The notes under the pieces were generated by a model. It did not search any database, had not been told where the DNA came from, and saw nothing but the letters and a program-made list of their open reading frames with translations. The translations under genes were made by a program, and so were the position numbers. Positions 10,818 to 23,162 of a stretch of DNA of 64,000 bases are shown here, in pieces. Origin of the DNA: Steromphala cineraria (lineage: Eukaryota; Mollusca; Gastropoda; Trochida; Trochidae). Position 1 is the first letter of the stretch; each line of letters begins with the position of its first letter. The stretch is from NCBI GenBank assembly GCA_916613615.1, contig OU744731.1, positions 12,902,726 to 12,966,725 of the forward strand, given 5' to 3'.

Positions 10818-12403
10818 ATGCATTCTGATACTGACGATGACAATTATAGGGAATGGTCTGATTCCAAACATGAAGTCATAGAGTATTCAACAGAATCAAA
10901 ATATACAAACAAATTCCAAACCATGCTTTCAAAACGTCAAAAACGAAAGCTAGACGATGATAATAATTCTGATATATCAGAATCTGAAACAAAGTTCATT
11001 GCCGTTCTTTCCTCTGTCGATCCCCGTTCTACCCTTAAATCTATTCCTGACATAGCTCTTGCTAAAGATATACAAAAAAATGTTGGTGACATCGATAGCC
11101 TTAAGAAACTGGAAAGGGGCGATATTGTTCTTAGGTGCAAATCAAGATCCCAGCTTCAAAGGGCTTTAGGTTTAACCCGACTCTGTGGCAAAAACATTCA
11201 AACCCATGTCCCCAAAAGCCTTAGAGAGTGTAAAGGCGTTATATACAATGTTGACATGGAACTCTCTGACAAATACATTGTTTCTGAACTTAAAAAGTTC
11301 AAGGTCACTGAGGCCAAACGTTTGCTCAGAGGCAGAGAAAAAGAAACAACAACATCTGTGTTGCTTACATTTTGCTCTCAAACTCTCCCAGAGAGAGTAA
11401 CTATGCTTTACCAATCGTTCAAAGTAAGGTTGTATATTCCTCCAGCCCTGAGGTGTTACAAATGCCAACGTTTTGGGCATACAGCAACACAATGCAACAG
11501 CTCTTCACAAATATCTCCCCGGTGTAGTGGTAGCCACTCTTACCAAGATTGCCCAGATAAAGACCAACTTAAGTGTTCTAACTGTTGAGGCAATCACAGT
11601 GCTGCGTATAAGGGGTGTCCCAAATACAAACAGGCTGTAGAGGTGCAACGTGTTCGCGTAGAGAATAAGATCTCCTACAAAGATGCTGTACGCATAGTAA
11701 AAGAAAATGTACCATCCTATGAAAGTGTCGTAGAGAAAAGCTCTCAACAAACCGGAGTGAGTGAGTGAGTGAGATGGTGTTTAACGTGTTTTGAACAATA
11801 TTTCAGTTTTTAAACACGTGGATGTTGCCATCCAAAAGAGAGTAGACAGATCAGGGAGAAAGGGATCGAAAGGATGAGGGAAAGGACGGAAAGAAAGGCA
11901 TAGTAAGAGATAGAAAGCAGGTTTTAGAAGGACTCAAATTTGGTCTAGCTTGGGTGACCCTACCAGGAGCATGTAAGCTCCAACTGGCATAGCTCTCGGG
12001 GTCGTCGAAGCACACAAACCACCACACCACGATAAGGTAATGAGTCCAGTGGTGGTCCCAACGAACCGGAAATCTCAGTAAAAGCTCAACAGCTCAACAG
12101 AGTCAAGAGCCATCAAACCCACCTACACAAAAATCAACCTGCAATTGTAAATGTACATGTACTAATCAAAGCCAAGCTCAGCTAAATCCAACTGCTAGTA
12201 CATCATCTGTAGCTTCAACCTCACAAAATGTAGGAATCAGTTCAGAGAACCTAGTGTCTTTCTTACTAGAGGTGCTCACTGTATGCTTCAGCTCTCCTGA
12301 TAGAGAAAATCAAATCAGCAAAATTATGGAAGCTTCAAAATCCCACCTTAAACTTAATATTCCAGAAGAAAGGTTTAAGACTTTCTCTACACTTAAATCA
12401 TGA
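10818..12403 (+). pseudogene. LINE ORF1 (CCHC nucleocapsid-like), interrupted (copy 1)
   Basis: Open from ATG 10818. An acidic/basic N-terminus is followed by zinc knuckles at about residues 214-256: CYKCQRFGHTATQC, a second CSGSHSYQDC, and a third starting CSNC. This is the gag-like ORF1 of Jockey/I-group LINEs, an RNA-binding chaperone. An in-frame TGA at 11586-11588 sits where CCHC knuckles normally carry Gly (C-G-G-N-H), so it is probably a GGA-to-TGA nonsense change. The frame then continues (GCPKYKQAVEVQRVRV) until a 307-bp insertion at 11757-12063. Past the insertion the same frame resumes and stops at TGA 12401-12403, overlapping the ORF2 ATG (ATGA). Two lesions, therefore not functional. 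Confidence 0.85.
11757..12063 (+). mobile_element. 307-bp short element inserted in LINE ORF1 (copy 1)
   Basis: It is flanked by AACCGGA at 11750-11756 and 12064-12070, a 7-bp target-site duplication. It begins GTGAGTGAGTGAGTGAG and contains GTTTAACGTGTTTTGAACA and AATATTTCAG, a head widespread in molluscan repeats (general knowledge). There is no poly(A) tail and no inverted ends, so the class (SINE or other) is uncertain. Removing it puts ORF1 back in frame, which independently supports both boundaries. Confidence 0.8.
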
Positions 12404-14249
12404 TGGAGACGGCATTTGTGCTTCTCAGCATTTTGCAGTGGAATGCACATAGCCTGGTATCACATGGGCCTCAATTAAAGCAGCATCTTAGTAAATTAGA
12501 TACTTTGCCAGACATCATTTGCGTCCAGAAAACATTCCTGTGGCCAAACTGCCAATTCAAAATCAATGGATATATCATCTTAAGGCAAGATTGGGCTAAT
12601 TTTGACCCTACTACCAATAACTCTCGTAGAGGAGGGTGTGCTATTTTTGTCAAATCAAATCTTACTTACAAAGCTCACAATCTCCCAAAATTGACATTTG
12701 AAGCAAATGCTGTAAAGATCTTTAATGGTAATCAGCGTGCTTTAACAATTTTTAATGTTTATAATAGGGGTACAGCGTCAGTGGTTGATTACAAAAAAAT
12801 GATTGAAAACACAGATGGCCCTCTCATCATTTGTGGAGATTTTAACAGTCATCATGAGATGTGGGGCTCGAGAAAGACAGATTTGGCTGGCACAATAATT
12901 GAATCATTCATTGATGATGCTGATTTAGTAGTCCTTAATAATGGAAAGGCAACTCGTGTCAATATGGGAAATCTTTCATACTCTGTATTGGACCTTACCC
13001 TTAAGCTTGTAACTGCTTCCCTTTCTGCAAAATGTGAGTGGGATGTATACCAGGAGGATACCCTCGACAGCGATCACTTTCCAGTATATACACAACTTTA
13101 TTTCAATCCTCTTAGAACTATTTCAAGTCGAGTCCCCCGATAGAAGTTTAGATCTGCTAATTGGAATGAGTTTTCAATACAATGTGAAAATCAGATTACT
13201 GAAGAATTTTTATCAACAGACATTGAATTGTCAAATCAAAATCTCACATCTAAAATAATTGGCATATCAAATGAATGCATTGGTAAAACTTCTGGTAAAT
13301 TCCAGCCCAGAGTGTCACAATTTTGGTGGAATAAGGAATGTGAAGAAGCCAATCGAGCGCGGCATAAAGCTTACAACAAGGTCTGTAGAACTTCACTTCC
13401 GGCTGATTTGGAAACCTTTAGGAAAAGGCGTGCAGAATATCAACGAATAGTTCGCCAAATAAAACGCTCTAGCTGGCGTTTATACATTTCCACAATAAAT
13501 AGAAACACTCCTTTAACGAAAGTCTGGTCCAAGGTCAAAAGAATTAGTGGCAGTTTTAACAAGAGTCCCATCCCAGTTCTCGGCGCAAACGGAAAAGCAG
13601 TTACAAATCATGAAAAAACAGAATTACTTGCTGAACAGTTTGAAACTGTCAGTAGTCTAGAAAATTTCCCTGCTGAATTTCAAAATAAGGTAACAGCTGT
13701 TGAACTAGAATTCAAAGCTGATATAGACAAAGCCATACAGGATCCTTGTTCTCCATTGGATAAGCCTTTCACTTTAGTAGAGTTACAGACGGCAGTTCAA
13801 AAAGGAAAAAATACATCTCCAGGTGCTGATGATCTTTGTTATGAACATTTCAAGCATATGCCTAATAGCTCTTTAGAAATATGATTAACCAAAGTTGGCT
13901 TTGTGGTGAAATTCTAAAAGTCCGGACTGAAGCTGTAGTGATTCCAATTCCAAAACCCGGAAGAGATGCTTCAATACCATCATCATATCGACCAATAGCC
14001 TTGACATCAAATCTCTGTAAAATCATGGAAAGGTTGGTGAGCAACCGCTTGAGTTATCATATGGAATCCAATCAACTTCTTAACAGAATTCAATCTGGTT
14101 TTAGGAAAAATCGCTCATGTACAGACCAACGCATCCGCCTACAAACGGCGGCACAAAAGGCTATAAGCAACCAGGAATACATGATTTGTGTATTTCTTGA
14201 CATCGAGAAGGCCTATGATATGCTTTGGAGACAAGGACTCCTATTTAAT
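12400..14249 (+). pseudogene. LINE ORF2: APE endonuclease plus truncated reverse transcriptase (copy 1)
   Basis: The N-terminal AP endonuclease domain (12400-13143) shows LQWNAHSL, GDFNSHHEMWGS, a LDLTL segment and SDHFPV. The usual catalytic Glu of the xQET motif is Lys (CVQKT, residues 42-46), which should inactivate it. TAG at 13141 breaks the frame; the linker and RT N-terminus continue (SPGADDL). Near 13880 a frameshift leads to PIPKPGRD, SYRPIALTSNLCKIMERLVSNR, QSGFRKNRSC and VFLDIEKAYD, which carries the first catalytic Asp of the palm. The RT ends at 14249, where the satellite begins; the YADD box and everything downstream are missing. The domain order and GDFNSHHEMWGS indicate the Jockey/I group. 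It is thoroughly dead: one nonsense change, one frameshift, one lost active-site residue and a 3' truncation. Confidence 0.88.
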
Positions 14250-15899
14250 TGCGACCTTATTGTACATTTGAGCAGATATTGTCATTATTGTCCCTACGAT
14301 GAAATTTTCTTAATATGGCTTGGATATGCACCAAAAGGGGCTCAAATGTACACAAAAATAAATGCTATCTGCTGGTGCCAACCAATCTTCTCACAGATTT
14401 TTAGTTTTTGTATAATTGGCTTTAGATGCGACCTTTATGTAGAGTTGAGCAGATATTGTCATTATTTTCCCTACGATGACATTTTCTTAATATGGCTTGG
14501 ATATGCACCAAAATGGGCTCAAATGTACACAAAAATCAATGCTATCTGCTGGTGCCAACCAATCTTCTCACAGATTTTATAGTTTTTGTATAATTGGCTT
14601 TAGATGCGACCTTATTGTACATTTGAGCAGATATTGTCATTATTGTCCCTACGATGAAATTTTCTTAATATGGCTTGGATATGCACCAGAAGGGGCTCAA
14701 ATGTACACAAACATAAATGCTATCTGCTGGTGCCAACCAATCTTCTCACAGATTTTTAGTTTTTGTATAATTGGCTTTAGATGCCACCTTTATGTAGAGT
14801 TGAGCAGATATTGTCATTATTTTCCCTACAATGAAATTTTCTTAATATGGCTTGGATATGCACCAAAATGGGCTCAAATGTACACAAAAATAAATGCTAT
14901 CTGCTGGTGCCAACCAATCTTCTCACAGATTTTTAGTTTTTGTATAATTGGCTTTAGATGCGACCTTTATGTAGAGTTGAGCAGATATTGTCATTATTGT
15001 CCCTACGATGACATTTTCTTAATATGGCTTGGATATGCACCAAAATGGGCTCAAATGTACACAAAAATCAATGCTATCTGCTGGTGCCAACCAATCTTCT
15101 CACAGATTTTTTGTTTTTTTATGATTTGCTTTAGATGCCACCTTTATGTAGAGTTGAGCAGATATTGTCATTATTTTCCCTACGATGAGATTTTCTTCAT
15201 ATGGCTTGGATATGCACCAAAATGGGCTCAAATGTACACAAAAATCAATGCTATCTGCTGGTGTCAACCAATCTTCTCACAGATTTTTAGTTTTTGTATA
15301 ATTGGCTTTAGATGCGACCTTAATGTAGAGTTGAGCAGATATTGTCATTATTTTCCCTACGATGACATTTTCTTAATATGGCTTGGATATGCACCTAAAT
15401 GGGCTCAAATGTACACAAAAATCAATGCTATCTGCTGGTGCCAACCAATCTTCTCACAGATTTTATAGTTTTTGTATAATTGGCTTTAGATGCGACCTTA
15501 TTGTACATTTGAGCAGATATTGTCATTATTGTCCCTACGATGAAATTTTCTTAATATGGCTTGGATATGCACCAGAAGGGGCTCAAATGTACACAAACAT
15601 AAATGCTATCTGCTGGTGCCAACCAATCTTCTCACAGATTTTTAGTTTGTGTATAATTGGCTTTAGATGCGACCTTTATGTAGAGTTGAGCAGATATTGT
15701 CATTTTTAACCGATGAAATTTTCTTAATATGGCTTGGATATGCACGAAAATGGGCTCAAATGTACACACAAATAAATGCTATCTGCTGGTGCCAACCACT
15801 CTTCTCACAGGTTTTTTGTTTTTGTATAATTGGCTTTAGATGCGACCTTTATGTAGAGTTGAGCAGATATTGTCATTATTGTCTCTACGATGAAATGTT
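14250..15899 (+). repeat. 177-bp satellite array, ~9.3 monomers (copy 1)
   Basis: Head-to-tail monomers of 177 bp (59 codons) contain the landmarks GAGCAGATATTGTCATTATT, CTACGATGA, TGGCTTGGATATGCACC and CTATCTGCTGGTGCCAACC. The array starts at TGCGACC directly on the truncated LINE RT and ends at GATGAAATG next to 15900. The frame running on from the RT stays open through the first ~1.9 monomers, to a stop at 14580. The last monomers are more diverged, with a deletion near 15706. Its length is close to nucleosomal spacing, as for many centromeric satellites, but nothing here proves a centromeric site. Confidence 0.97.
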
Positions 15900-15918
15900 C
15901 ACGTGAAGAAAAATGCCC

Positions 15919-16017
15919 GTATACTGGACCAGTATACGTCAGTAAACCACCCTAATATACTGAGGTATACTAATTAGGAAACCACCCTAATTTTCTGACG
16001 TATACTGGTCAGTATAC
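15919..16017. repeat. Palindrome cluster at the left end of the candidate element
   Basis: GTATACTGGACCAGTATAC at 15919-15937 has perfect 9-bp arms around one base. A second near-palindrome, GTATACTGGTCAGTATAC, lies at 16000-16017. Between them are ATATACTGAGGTATAC and a doubled ACCACCCTAAT. These could be subterminal transposase-binding sites (inference). Confidence 0.8.
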
Positions 16018-16032
16018 TCTGAATTTCCATAG

Positions 16033-16080
16033 CTCAGTATATCTCAGTATATCTCAGTATATCTCAGTATATCTCAGTTT
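16033..16080. repeat. 10-bp tandem repeat (TCAGTATATC)n
   Basis: Four uninterrupted 10-bp units are followed by a variant unit TCAGTTTACG. The period equals about one helical turn. The mirrored array near 25.7-25.87 kb has the same period. Confidence 0.85.
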
Positions 16081-16591
16081 ACGTCAGGAAGTGCTCATTT
16101 AACAAATTCAAGATACATTTGATTTTTGTGTTATTTATAATGTAGTATTTATATATTGTTTGGTTTATTCCAGCTGCAATTCTTCTAATCGAACTTTTAG
16201 TTAGATAAATAGATAAATGTGATAGATAACGTACGACACCATAAACCCAAATGACCTACTCGTTTTTAAATGAGTTGTGTAGTACTGTGTACACAATTGA
16301 ATTTATCGGCGGGTCAAAGTGAGTAATAACATTGATAGGATAGAGTAAAAACCATTAACAGTGAATTAGATTTGAAGGTCATAAACTAAATGATTTTGTA
16401 ACAATGTTTCAGATTCTGTAATATCGTATGGAAACAGGTCTGAAGTATCGCTAGGGGAGAATGAACAGTTATGAATTAACACTTTTACTGATTTATTCAT
16501 GACTTAAATTAGCCGTACATAGATATCATCATAATAGAAATTTAAATACCGATGGATATCTATATCAATGCGGCTTATTAAACGTTGTTCT

Positions 16592-16955
16592 TTAAAGGGG
16601 CAGTAGCACGTTTTTTGAGAATTTTATATTTAAAAATTTTCACTGATAATTGTATGTTAACGCTAAATGTATTACTTTGATAGTGTCAAAAATCTCATTA
16701 CACAAGCCAATCATTCATAGTCAGAGAACAAAGTATGAAGATTTACCTAAAATCCATTGGCGGCCATTTTTTTGTGAACACCTTTAATTCATTTTCTGTA
16801 AGAAAAAGAATCACATGGCTAAACTTTACATTATATATTTGAATTATTACTGCTCCATTTGGTTTGAATACATTGCCTTTCAATTGGAACCATTTATTTT
16901 CATTTTCCTGACATCACCTTATATTCCCTCTAAAAACGTGCTACTGCCCCTTTAA
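16592..16955. mobile_element. MITE with TTAA flanks and 20-bp perfect inverted ends
   Basis: TTAA at 16592-16595 and 16952-16955 flanks inverted ends AGGGGCAGTAGCACGTTTTT (20/20 matched). It is 364 bp with no coding. The TTAA target site and short inverted ends suit a piggyBac-type non-autonomous element, though the terminal bases are not the usual CCC. It is nested in the larger 15.9-26.0 kb block. Confidence 0.85.
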
Positions 16956-17639
16956 GCGTAATATTGTGGACTATTCAATATAAAGTGAAATTCATCTTCA
17001 ACATCGTCTTGGCAATAAACGTGTTGATCTGGATAACTGGCTAAAATCAAGAATCCTTTTTTTCAAATAACTCCCAATAAAAAGTCTCTAATAATCTAAC
17101 GTTGCAGGATATTGTGAAATATTAATATCAATGGTTGGTGGAATGCTTTTTCATATCATTTTAATAGGTATCCATTGGTTAGAAATCCATTTCCTCTTAT
17201 GAGGGATTGAAATGTAGAATTATATAACTATGCAATGTATAATGGGCCGGTGGTCTAGTTACTGAATAAACTCTCTCTCTCTATGAGGGATTAAGAATCA
17301 GAATGAATTAGTTTACAATCTTAAAAGTTTAGTTTTTGAAATACATGGCAACCATATATCATTTATACATATTATGTGACATCGGCATTACAAAGTATGC
17401 CAAAAGATCGGCTGCATAAACAACATGTGAAACTAACCTTATCGAAAATGAAATCCTCTATATTAAAGCACATAAAGCACATAAATCCATCAATGAATAG
17501 TGATAACACTATGTTGCAGCACCTTGCAGTCTCTGCCTTACTTCAACAAAAGTTAGGTACAAATGAATATGCAGAAATAGAGGGAAAGAAACTTTGCATT
17601 GGGTCTTGGTTAACCTCTAACATCTGATTGGATAACTAG

Positions 17640-17800
17640 ATGAGAGAGACCAGTGACAAACAATGCCTCGAGTATTACTCACCTGTCAGCGTGGATTGTC
17701 AATACACGTGTCAATCTGTCTAATTGACGCCATAAGCTAATGAGGAAATGGTATCGTCTAATTGACACCAATAGTTAATGAGGGCTGAATGCTACAAAAA
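17640..17800. repeat. Left arm of a diverged inverted repeat pair
   Basis: Its reverse complement shares CAGCCCTC, TGTCAA(T/G)T, ACAGGTG, TACTC and CATTG(T/C)TTGTCAC...GTCTCTCT in the same order with 24285-24412. Identity is moderate, with several gaps. The distances from the proposed element ends (about 1.74 and 1.59 kb) are similar, suggesting very long, decayed terminal inverted repeats. Confidence 0.6.
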
Positions 17801-19299
17801 CAGATTCCAATATACGGCTTACATTGATGAGCTTGTCTTTGAAAAGAGAAATACATTACTGAATATATAGATACAGATATACAGCAACAGATATATAAGT
17901 GAAACATATTTCATTACACCAAAAGTGCCAAAACCTGCTATCATTGTGTTCATATTCAGTTAAAATTTTGTTTGCGGTTTTAAAGAAAGAACACATAAAA
18001 ATAACCTCAAATATAATTAATATTTCCCTTTTGTTGCATATATCTTTAGCCCAGGTTTTGTTTATAGGTTTGTACAAAAAGACATGACAACCTCAAATGA
18101 GTTAAAGATAATGCTCTATTTTGATGCCTGTATGCATCCTTGAAATAATTATTTCCACTAGATTATTATCAAACAAGTTTTAGTTAAAAAAGTTAAATGT
18201 ATTATTTCGAATTAACTGATTAAAAAATTAAAAAGACAGAATGCATGTCAGTGCTAAGGAATGTTTGTTTGTCTCTTGTGCCAATTTTGTTGAAGATGAA
18301 ACATAAAGAAACAAATTCCCTCTCTCTGTTTGATTTTTAGAGGAGTTATAGGAAAAGTTTAATGAAATTTAAGACAAAATTACTTTTGTGACTTTGATAT
18401 TGTTGAAATTGATGAAATTTGGAATTTAATTATTAACTTTGATGCCAATAATACTTTAAGGAAGAATTTTTTTTATAAAGATTAATGTAACACGGACAAT
18501 TCTCAAAAGATGTATACTTTTATCATATTAAAAGAAACGAAATTGTTATCCCATTCATACATTTAAATTGATTATGTCATACCCCTTAATGACCAGTTGT
18601 AATGCTCCTAATCAGTAATGACTGCCCTCAAATAGAAGTGCTTAATCAATGAACTATGGCAAAGATTGACAAATATGCATGTGGTTTAAACACAAAAGAA
18701 GGAACCGGATTGGTAAACAACCAAATGTTTATATTTATACCGCGCGGAAATATGCATGTTCTAGTTCGCCTCTATAATGTAATAAAAAACATGTTATTGT
18801 GTGTATCTATGAATAAAAAATTGAAACTTTATTACCAAGGCCAGGGTCGAAAATGAAAGTTACAGGACGTCAGATTGCTCATGCTCAAAACATTGAGGTC
18901 TTGTCTTGGGTTATTTTAGTACTTTGAATGTGATATCCCCTGTAGTGAAATCCCCTGAAGAAATGTGATTGAAAATACAGAAATTCAAAAACTAATCAAA
19001 TTTCCACAAATCCGTTTAAAAATCAGTAGCCCAACGTCAGGAATGCATGTGGGTATGAATTAACAGAGACTATATTAAAATCTCGAGTGTTCCTTTGAGT
19101 AGTATATTACAATTGCATATCACACTTTAAGTTCTTAAGAAAATAGACTTGATCTACGTACTCTGATTATAGGGCAGTAAATTGTTTTATCTTTTTTTTG
19201 TATCAAAATGTTGGAATGTGTTATTACAACACATTAACTGACATATCAGGTTATATGAATTTACAAATGTATTAACTAAGACATTTCAATATTGACGAA
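17801..19299. other. AT-rich non-coding stretch
   Basis: Only short chance open frames occur, with no recognisable domain, RNA gene or ordered repeat. Confidence 0.5.
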
Positions 19300-21240
19300 T
19301 TAAATATAATCCAACAATTACCAATATAAGTGCCTGTACCTGAAAACGAAGTACCTGTAGGCAATACACATTTAAAGGGCAGACCCGCGCGGGGACATAT
19401 TTACTAACGAGACTTTTATTACAGGGCCATAAAAAGTTCAAAGATACAGAGATAATGACTTGTTGGGTTGAGGTGTTTTCTTGACATATGCTGGAATATT
19501 CCAGCATGGTTAAAAATCTTTACATATCTATTATCGTAATGTGTCTATATCCTTTCCTATTACAATTTATAAACATGAAATAATTGTGGTATTTTCTTTT
19601 TGTCACTTGTTCTTTTTGTCACTTGTAACTTGTTTATGAAGAATGTTCACGTACCACAAAAAGGAATAAAAAAGAAAAAAAAGAAATGTTCACGTTATAT
19701 AATCTTAAACGGTTCAGACATAAAACTGTATTTATAATTAGAATATGTGATAAAAGAGATGTAAATTCAGGAACAAATAACTGACATTCTCAGTAAAACG
19801 CATTGAAATGTAATAACTTTACAAGATAATAATTACAAATAAAGATTCATATATTTGTTGGTCTGTTTTTAATCTTATAAATCACAGAAAATATACAATC
19901 ATAGAAAAACAAAACATCATTCACATTCTATTTGTTTTAAAAAGGCATGATTCTGTCTTAGAGATATTTGAAATATTTTGAAAGATAGTTTAAATAAATA
20001 TTTCTGGAGTCAGCGTTTGCCTTTATATGTAAATTCATGTGTTTACGTAAGTTAATCACAGGGAACTATATATATAACTATTAAGACTGTTTATAAAAAA
20101 CATTTTTAGCAACAAACCTTATAGATATAGAGATTACGATATGAGGAAGAAAAAATCAATTTGTATTACATCAAAAGAAAAAAATTAGTTTTTTTTCTGC
20201 CAAAATATATGTTAACATACACACAAGTATACACTAGTGAAGAAAGTCTAGATAACATTTGCTTCAGTGGGCTTATCTTCACTTCTTTATTATCAAAGAG
20301 ATTTCAGTAAAACAAACATCAAAGACAATCATTTATCATAGTTATTTGATAGTCACTTATTATGTGAATTGCATATCACCCTTGCTTTTTGAGAAATTAT
20401 TTTGCACCTACTTCATAAATCGACAAATCAAGTTTTGAATTTGCAAGAAAAAAAATATCATAATTTTGACATATAAATCGAATTCAGCAACTAAGTATCT
20501 GCATTTGCAAACGAGTTACATGTAGGCAATACACAAATACTTTGCTGAACCAGGCGGGACACCTCGAGATTTTTATTACAGGGTGATAAAAAGATCAAAG
20601 ACAGTGAAATTGTCTTTGTGGCGTTTGTGAGAAGTTTCTTAAATTATCTTTGAATAACTCAAAACAATGATTTATATTGATATATATAATGATATGATAT
20701 TTAATATAATGTAAAAATAAATGAATTTCCTTATATAAATAATAGATACATGAATTTCGTTGTATAGATAAATTGATAAATAATATTCACTTATTCCATC
20801 TTGAAGTTGCGTGAGATCAATAAATCTTTATTTCAGTACTTATAAGGCCTCATGCCTGTAGAAGTTATTTGCTTTAAAGACATTTGTTCTAAATAAAGTT
20901 ACATAATATATGTACATGTAATAACTGAGTATTGCTTTTTGTTAATAATAAGATATTTTCCCGTAGATTATACTTGGAAGATGCATCGTCAAGTTAAGAA
21001 TTAACAACATCCTTCATTTTTCTCAGTTTTAAGAAAAATAATTCAAACATACAAATCAGTTTAAAACACTATTGTACATAATAAATGTTTAAATGTATTT
21101 TTTTCCTCTCCGATGAGATTTATCTATTGCTGTAAATACATAGTCAGAGGGAAACAAAATGACATTCACAGTTCATTTGTTTTAAAAGGGTTCATTCTGC
21201 ATTATAAACGTAAGTCTTTGTTACTAAAGTTGAAAAAATA
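19300..21240. repeat. Diverged tandem duplication, period ~1.2 kb
   Basis: Landmarks recur in order: TGTAGGCAATACACA at 19356 and 20521; GA(C/T)TTTTATTACAGGG about 40-50 bases later in each; and TTTGTTTTAAAA with a following CATTCTG at 19931 and 21176. The offset drifts from about 1165 to 1245 bp, so the copies are old and indel-rich. A perfect 20-bp palindrome, ATGCTGGAATATTCCAGCAT, lies at 19488-19507 in the first copy only. Confidence 0.6.
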
Positions 21241-23162
21241 AAAAGTAGACGACGCATTCAAGGGCCTAGGTACATGACATCAAATTCGAAAGTAACATAC
21301 CTTTTACAGAGAATGAAAATAATTAATGCAGAAACCTTTCAAACTGTATGTAACTACGGGACAACACAACTTGGCACATGAGAGAAGAGGAGTTTGACAC
21401 TGAGTCATTAATGACAGCAAGCAATCAGTCATGAATGGGCACCAACTGGACCCCTGTCAACACACTATGACTAAAACAACATAATAAACGCTCTTGGAAG
21501 TCTCTTATTACTATAAAAACAGGTTAACATCAAAGATATTGTAAAAAAACATAATTAGTTCGTAATTAAGATATCAATAATAATGTTGTGATATCTAAAT
21601 ATGGATTAATTAAGAATTAAGGAAATGTGAGTTTGTCTCCATCTATTGAATCAACTGTGGTATTAGACACAGATTAATCAAGAGTATTCATTCATGAGGT
21701 GTGAGTCTCAAAGAGTGCAAAAACTCATGATGTTAGGTCAGGGAGAATGTGTTAACAGTGTTTAGATATATATTATCAAATAATTTCATTGGTGTATATG
21801 AAAAAAGTGTAAAACAAGTAGTTGTTGGCTATCAGCCAAAGAGATCTCAAAGATTCAATTCCAGTGAATATGTAATCATTGCTAAGAAACAATGAAAATT
21901 TTTATATATCTATGATTTTTATTAATGAAAATGGATCAGCACAATAAGCTTTCAGCATATTTAAGTGCTGTTCCTTTAGATCTCACAAAAAAACAACATC
22001 AAAATTCACAAAGTAATTAGATAAGTATTTACACGATGATTAAATAGTGGACAGCAATAAACGGTAAACAATCAACAATGATAAATTGAATTTAGGAGTT
22101 TAATAATTATTGGAAATGTTGTGAATCGTGCATAAATGTTTGGACAGATTCAAGGAAATTCTGATTAAATAATATGCTTGAATATTAGTTAACATATAGA
22201 ATGGTATACAAATGCCGTCTATAGACAAATTTATTAGAACTTATCAAAATAAATAAATATTCATATATGTATTGTATCATGTTATTAAATTATTGCATCT
22301 AAATAAAGTGAATAACAACCAAATGTTTTTTCGTAATATATGTAAATATAAAGTAATATAAAGTCATTAATAGGACTTTTTTCCAGGGGACTCTTTTTTC
22401 TTGTCAAATTTAGGACTTTTCTTCTGGTAACTTTCTTCCAAACACAGATTTTTTGCCAACGGTCGCTGTATATAGAATACAATAGGAAATAAAGGAAATA
22501 GTCTTCATGATTACGACAACAAGAACAAGCTGTTCATGGAGATATAACCGTCCATTCAACTAAAAGACGACAGCGCATTTACAGATGATAAACGCCACCT
22601 TGTTTTGCATGAATCCAAAACTAAATTAAAAAAAAAAATGCTGCTTGCACATATTGCTTATTTCATACGACAAAAGTGTTTATATATGGACACTGGATAA
22701 CAATAAACACACATATTGAAAAATGTTGGATTAACTATACATGTAAATTGCACACAAAAGTTTATTTATAACTATGAATAAAATAGGGTAATTACACATG
22801 GGCATTTAATAGGTCACTAAATATATAATTCGGTTCGCTGATCTTTTAAGCTTGGATTCTGCATTTATCCTTTTTCATTTTGTATAAGTAAATCCTTTTT
22901 AATTGCATTCTTCATTGAGAATAAGTCACTTGAGATCAAGCTGGAAGTGAATCTCAGGCAGCAAATACTTGCTTGTTTTCGTGTCCTAATTCATGTATCA
23001 TTAACATGAATAATATGTTTAAACCAACTTAATGTTTACCAAATCTGCCAGTTTGTTAGATGTAGCAATGAATGGATTCTAAAAGTTTAGAATTTTCTTG
23101 GATGGTTGCTGTAATATTTCCAAACATGATAGATTTAATGTGTTAGGCATGATATATTTGAT
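21241..23162. other. AT-rich non-coding stretch
   Basis: I see no supported gene or repeat. The open frames are short and of low complexity. Confidence 0.5.

Larger units (their letters stand above)
1..15600. repeat. Copy 1 of a 32,476-bp-period direct repeat (near-identical part)
   Basis: Every position compared here matches the base 32,476 further on, through the GNAT gene, the LINE and the first ~7.6 satellite monomers. The last shared base is 15600 (=48076). I saw two differences only: G/C at 12256/44732 and A/T at 12278/44754. The left edge is not visible, because copy 2 starts matching at window base 1, so the repeat may extend left of the window. Seen in sequence; whether it is biological is open. 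Confidence 0.97.

Noticed and set aside
14497..15468. 323-codon open frame as a distinct gene downstream of the LINE
   Set aside because: It is satellite monomers in frame, beginning inside a monomer.
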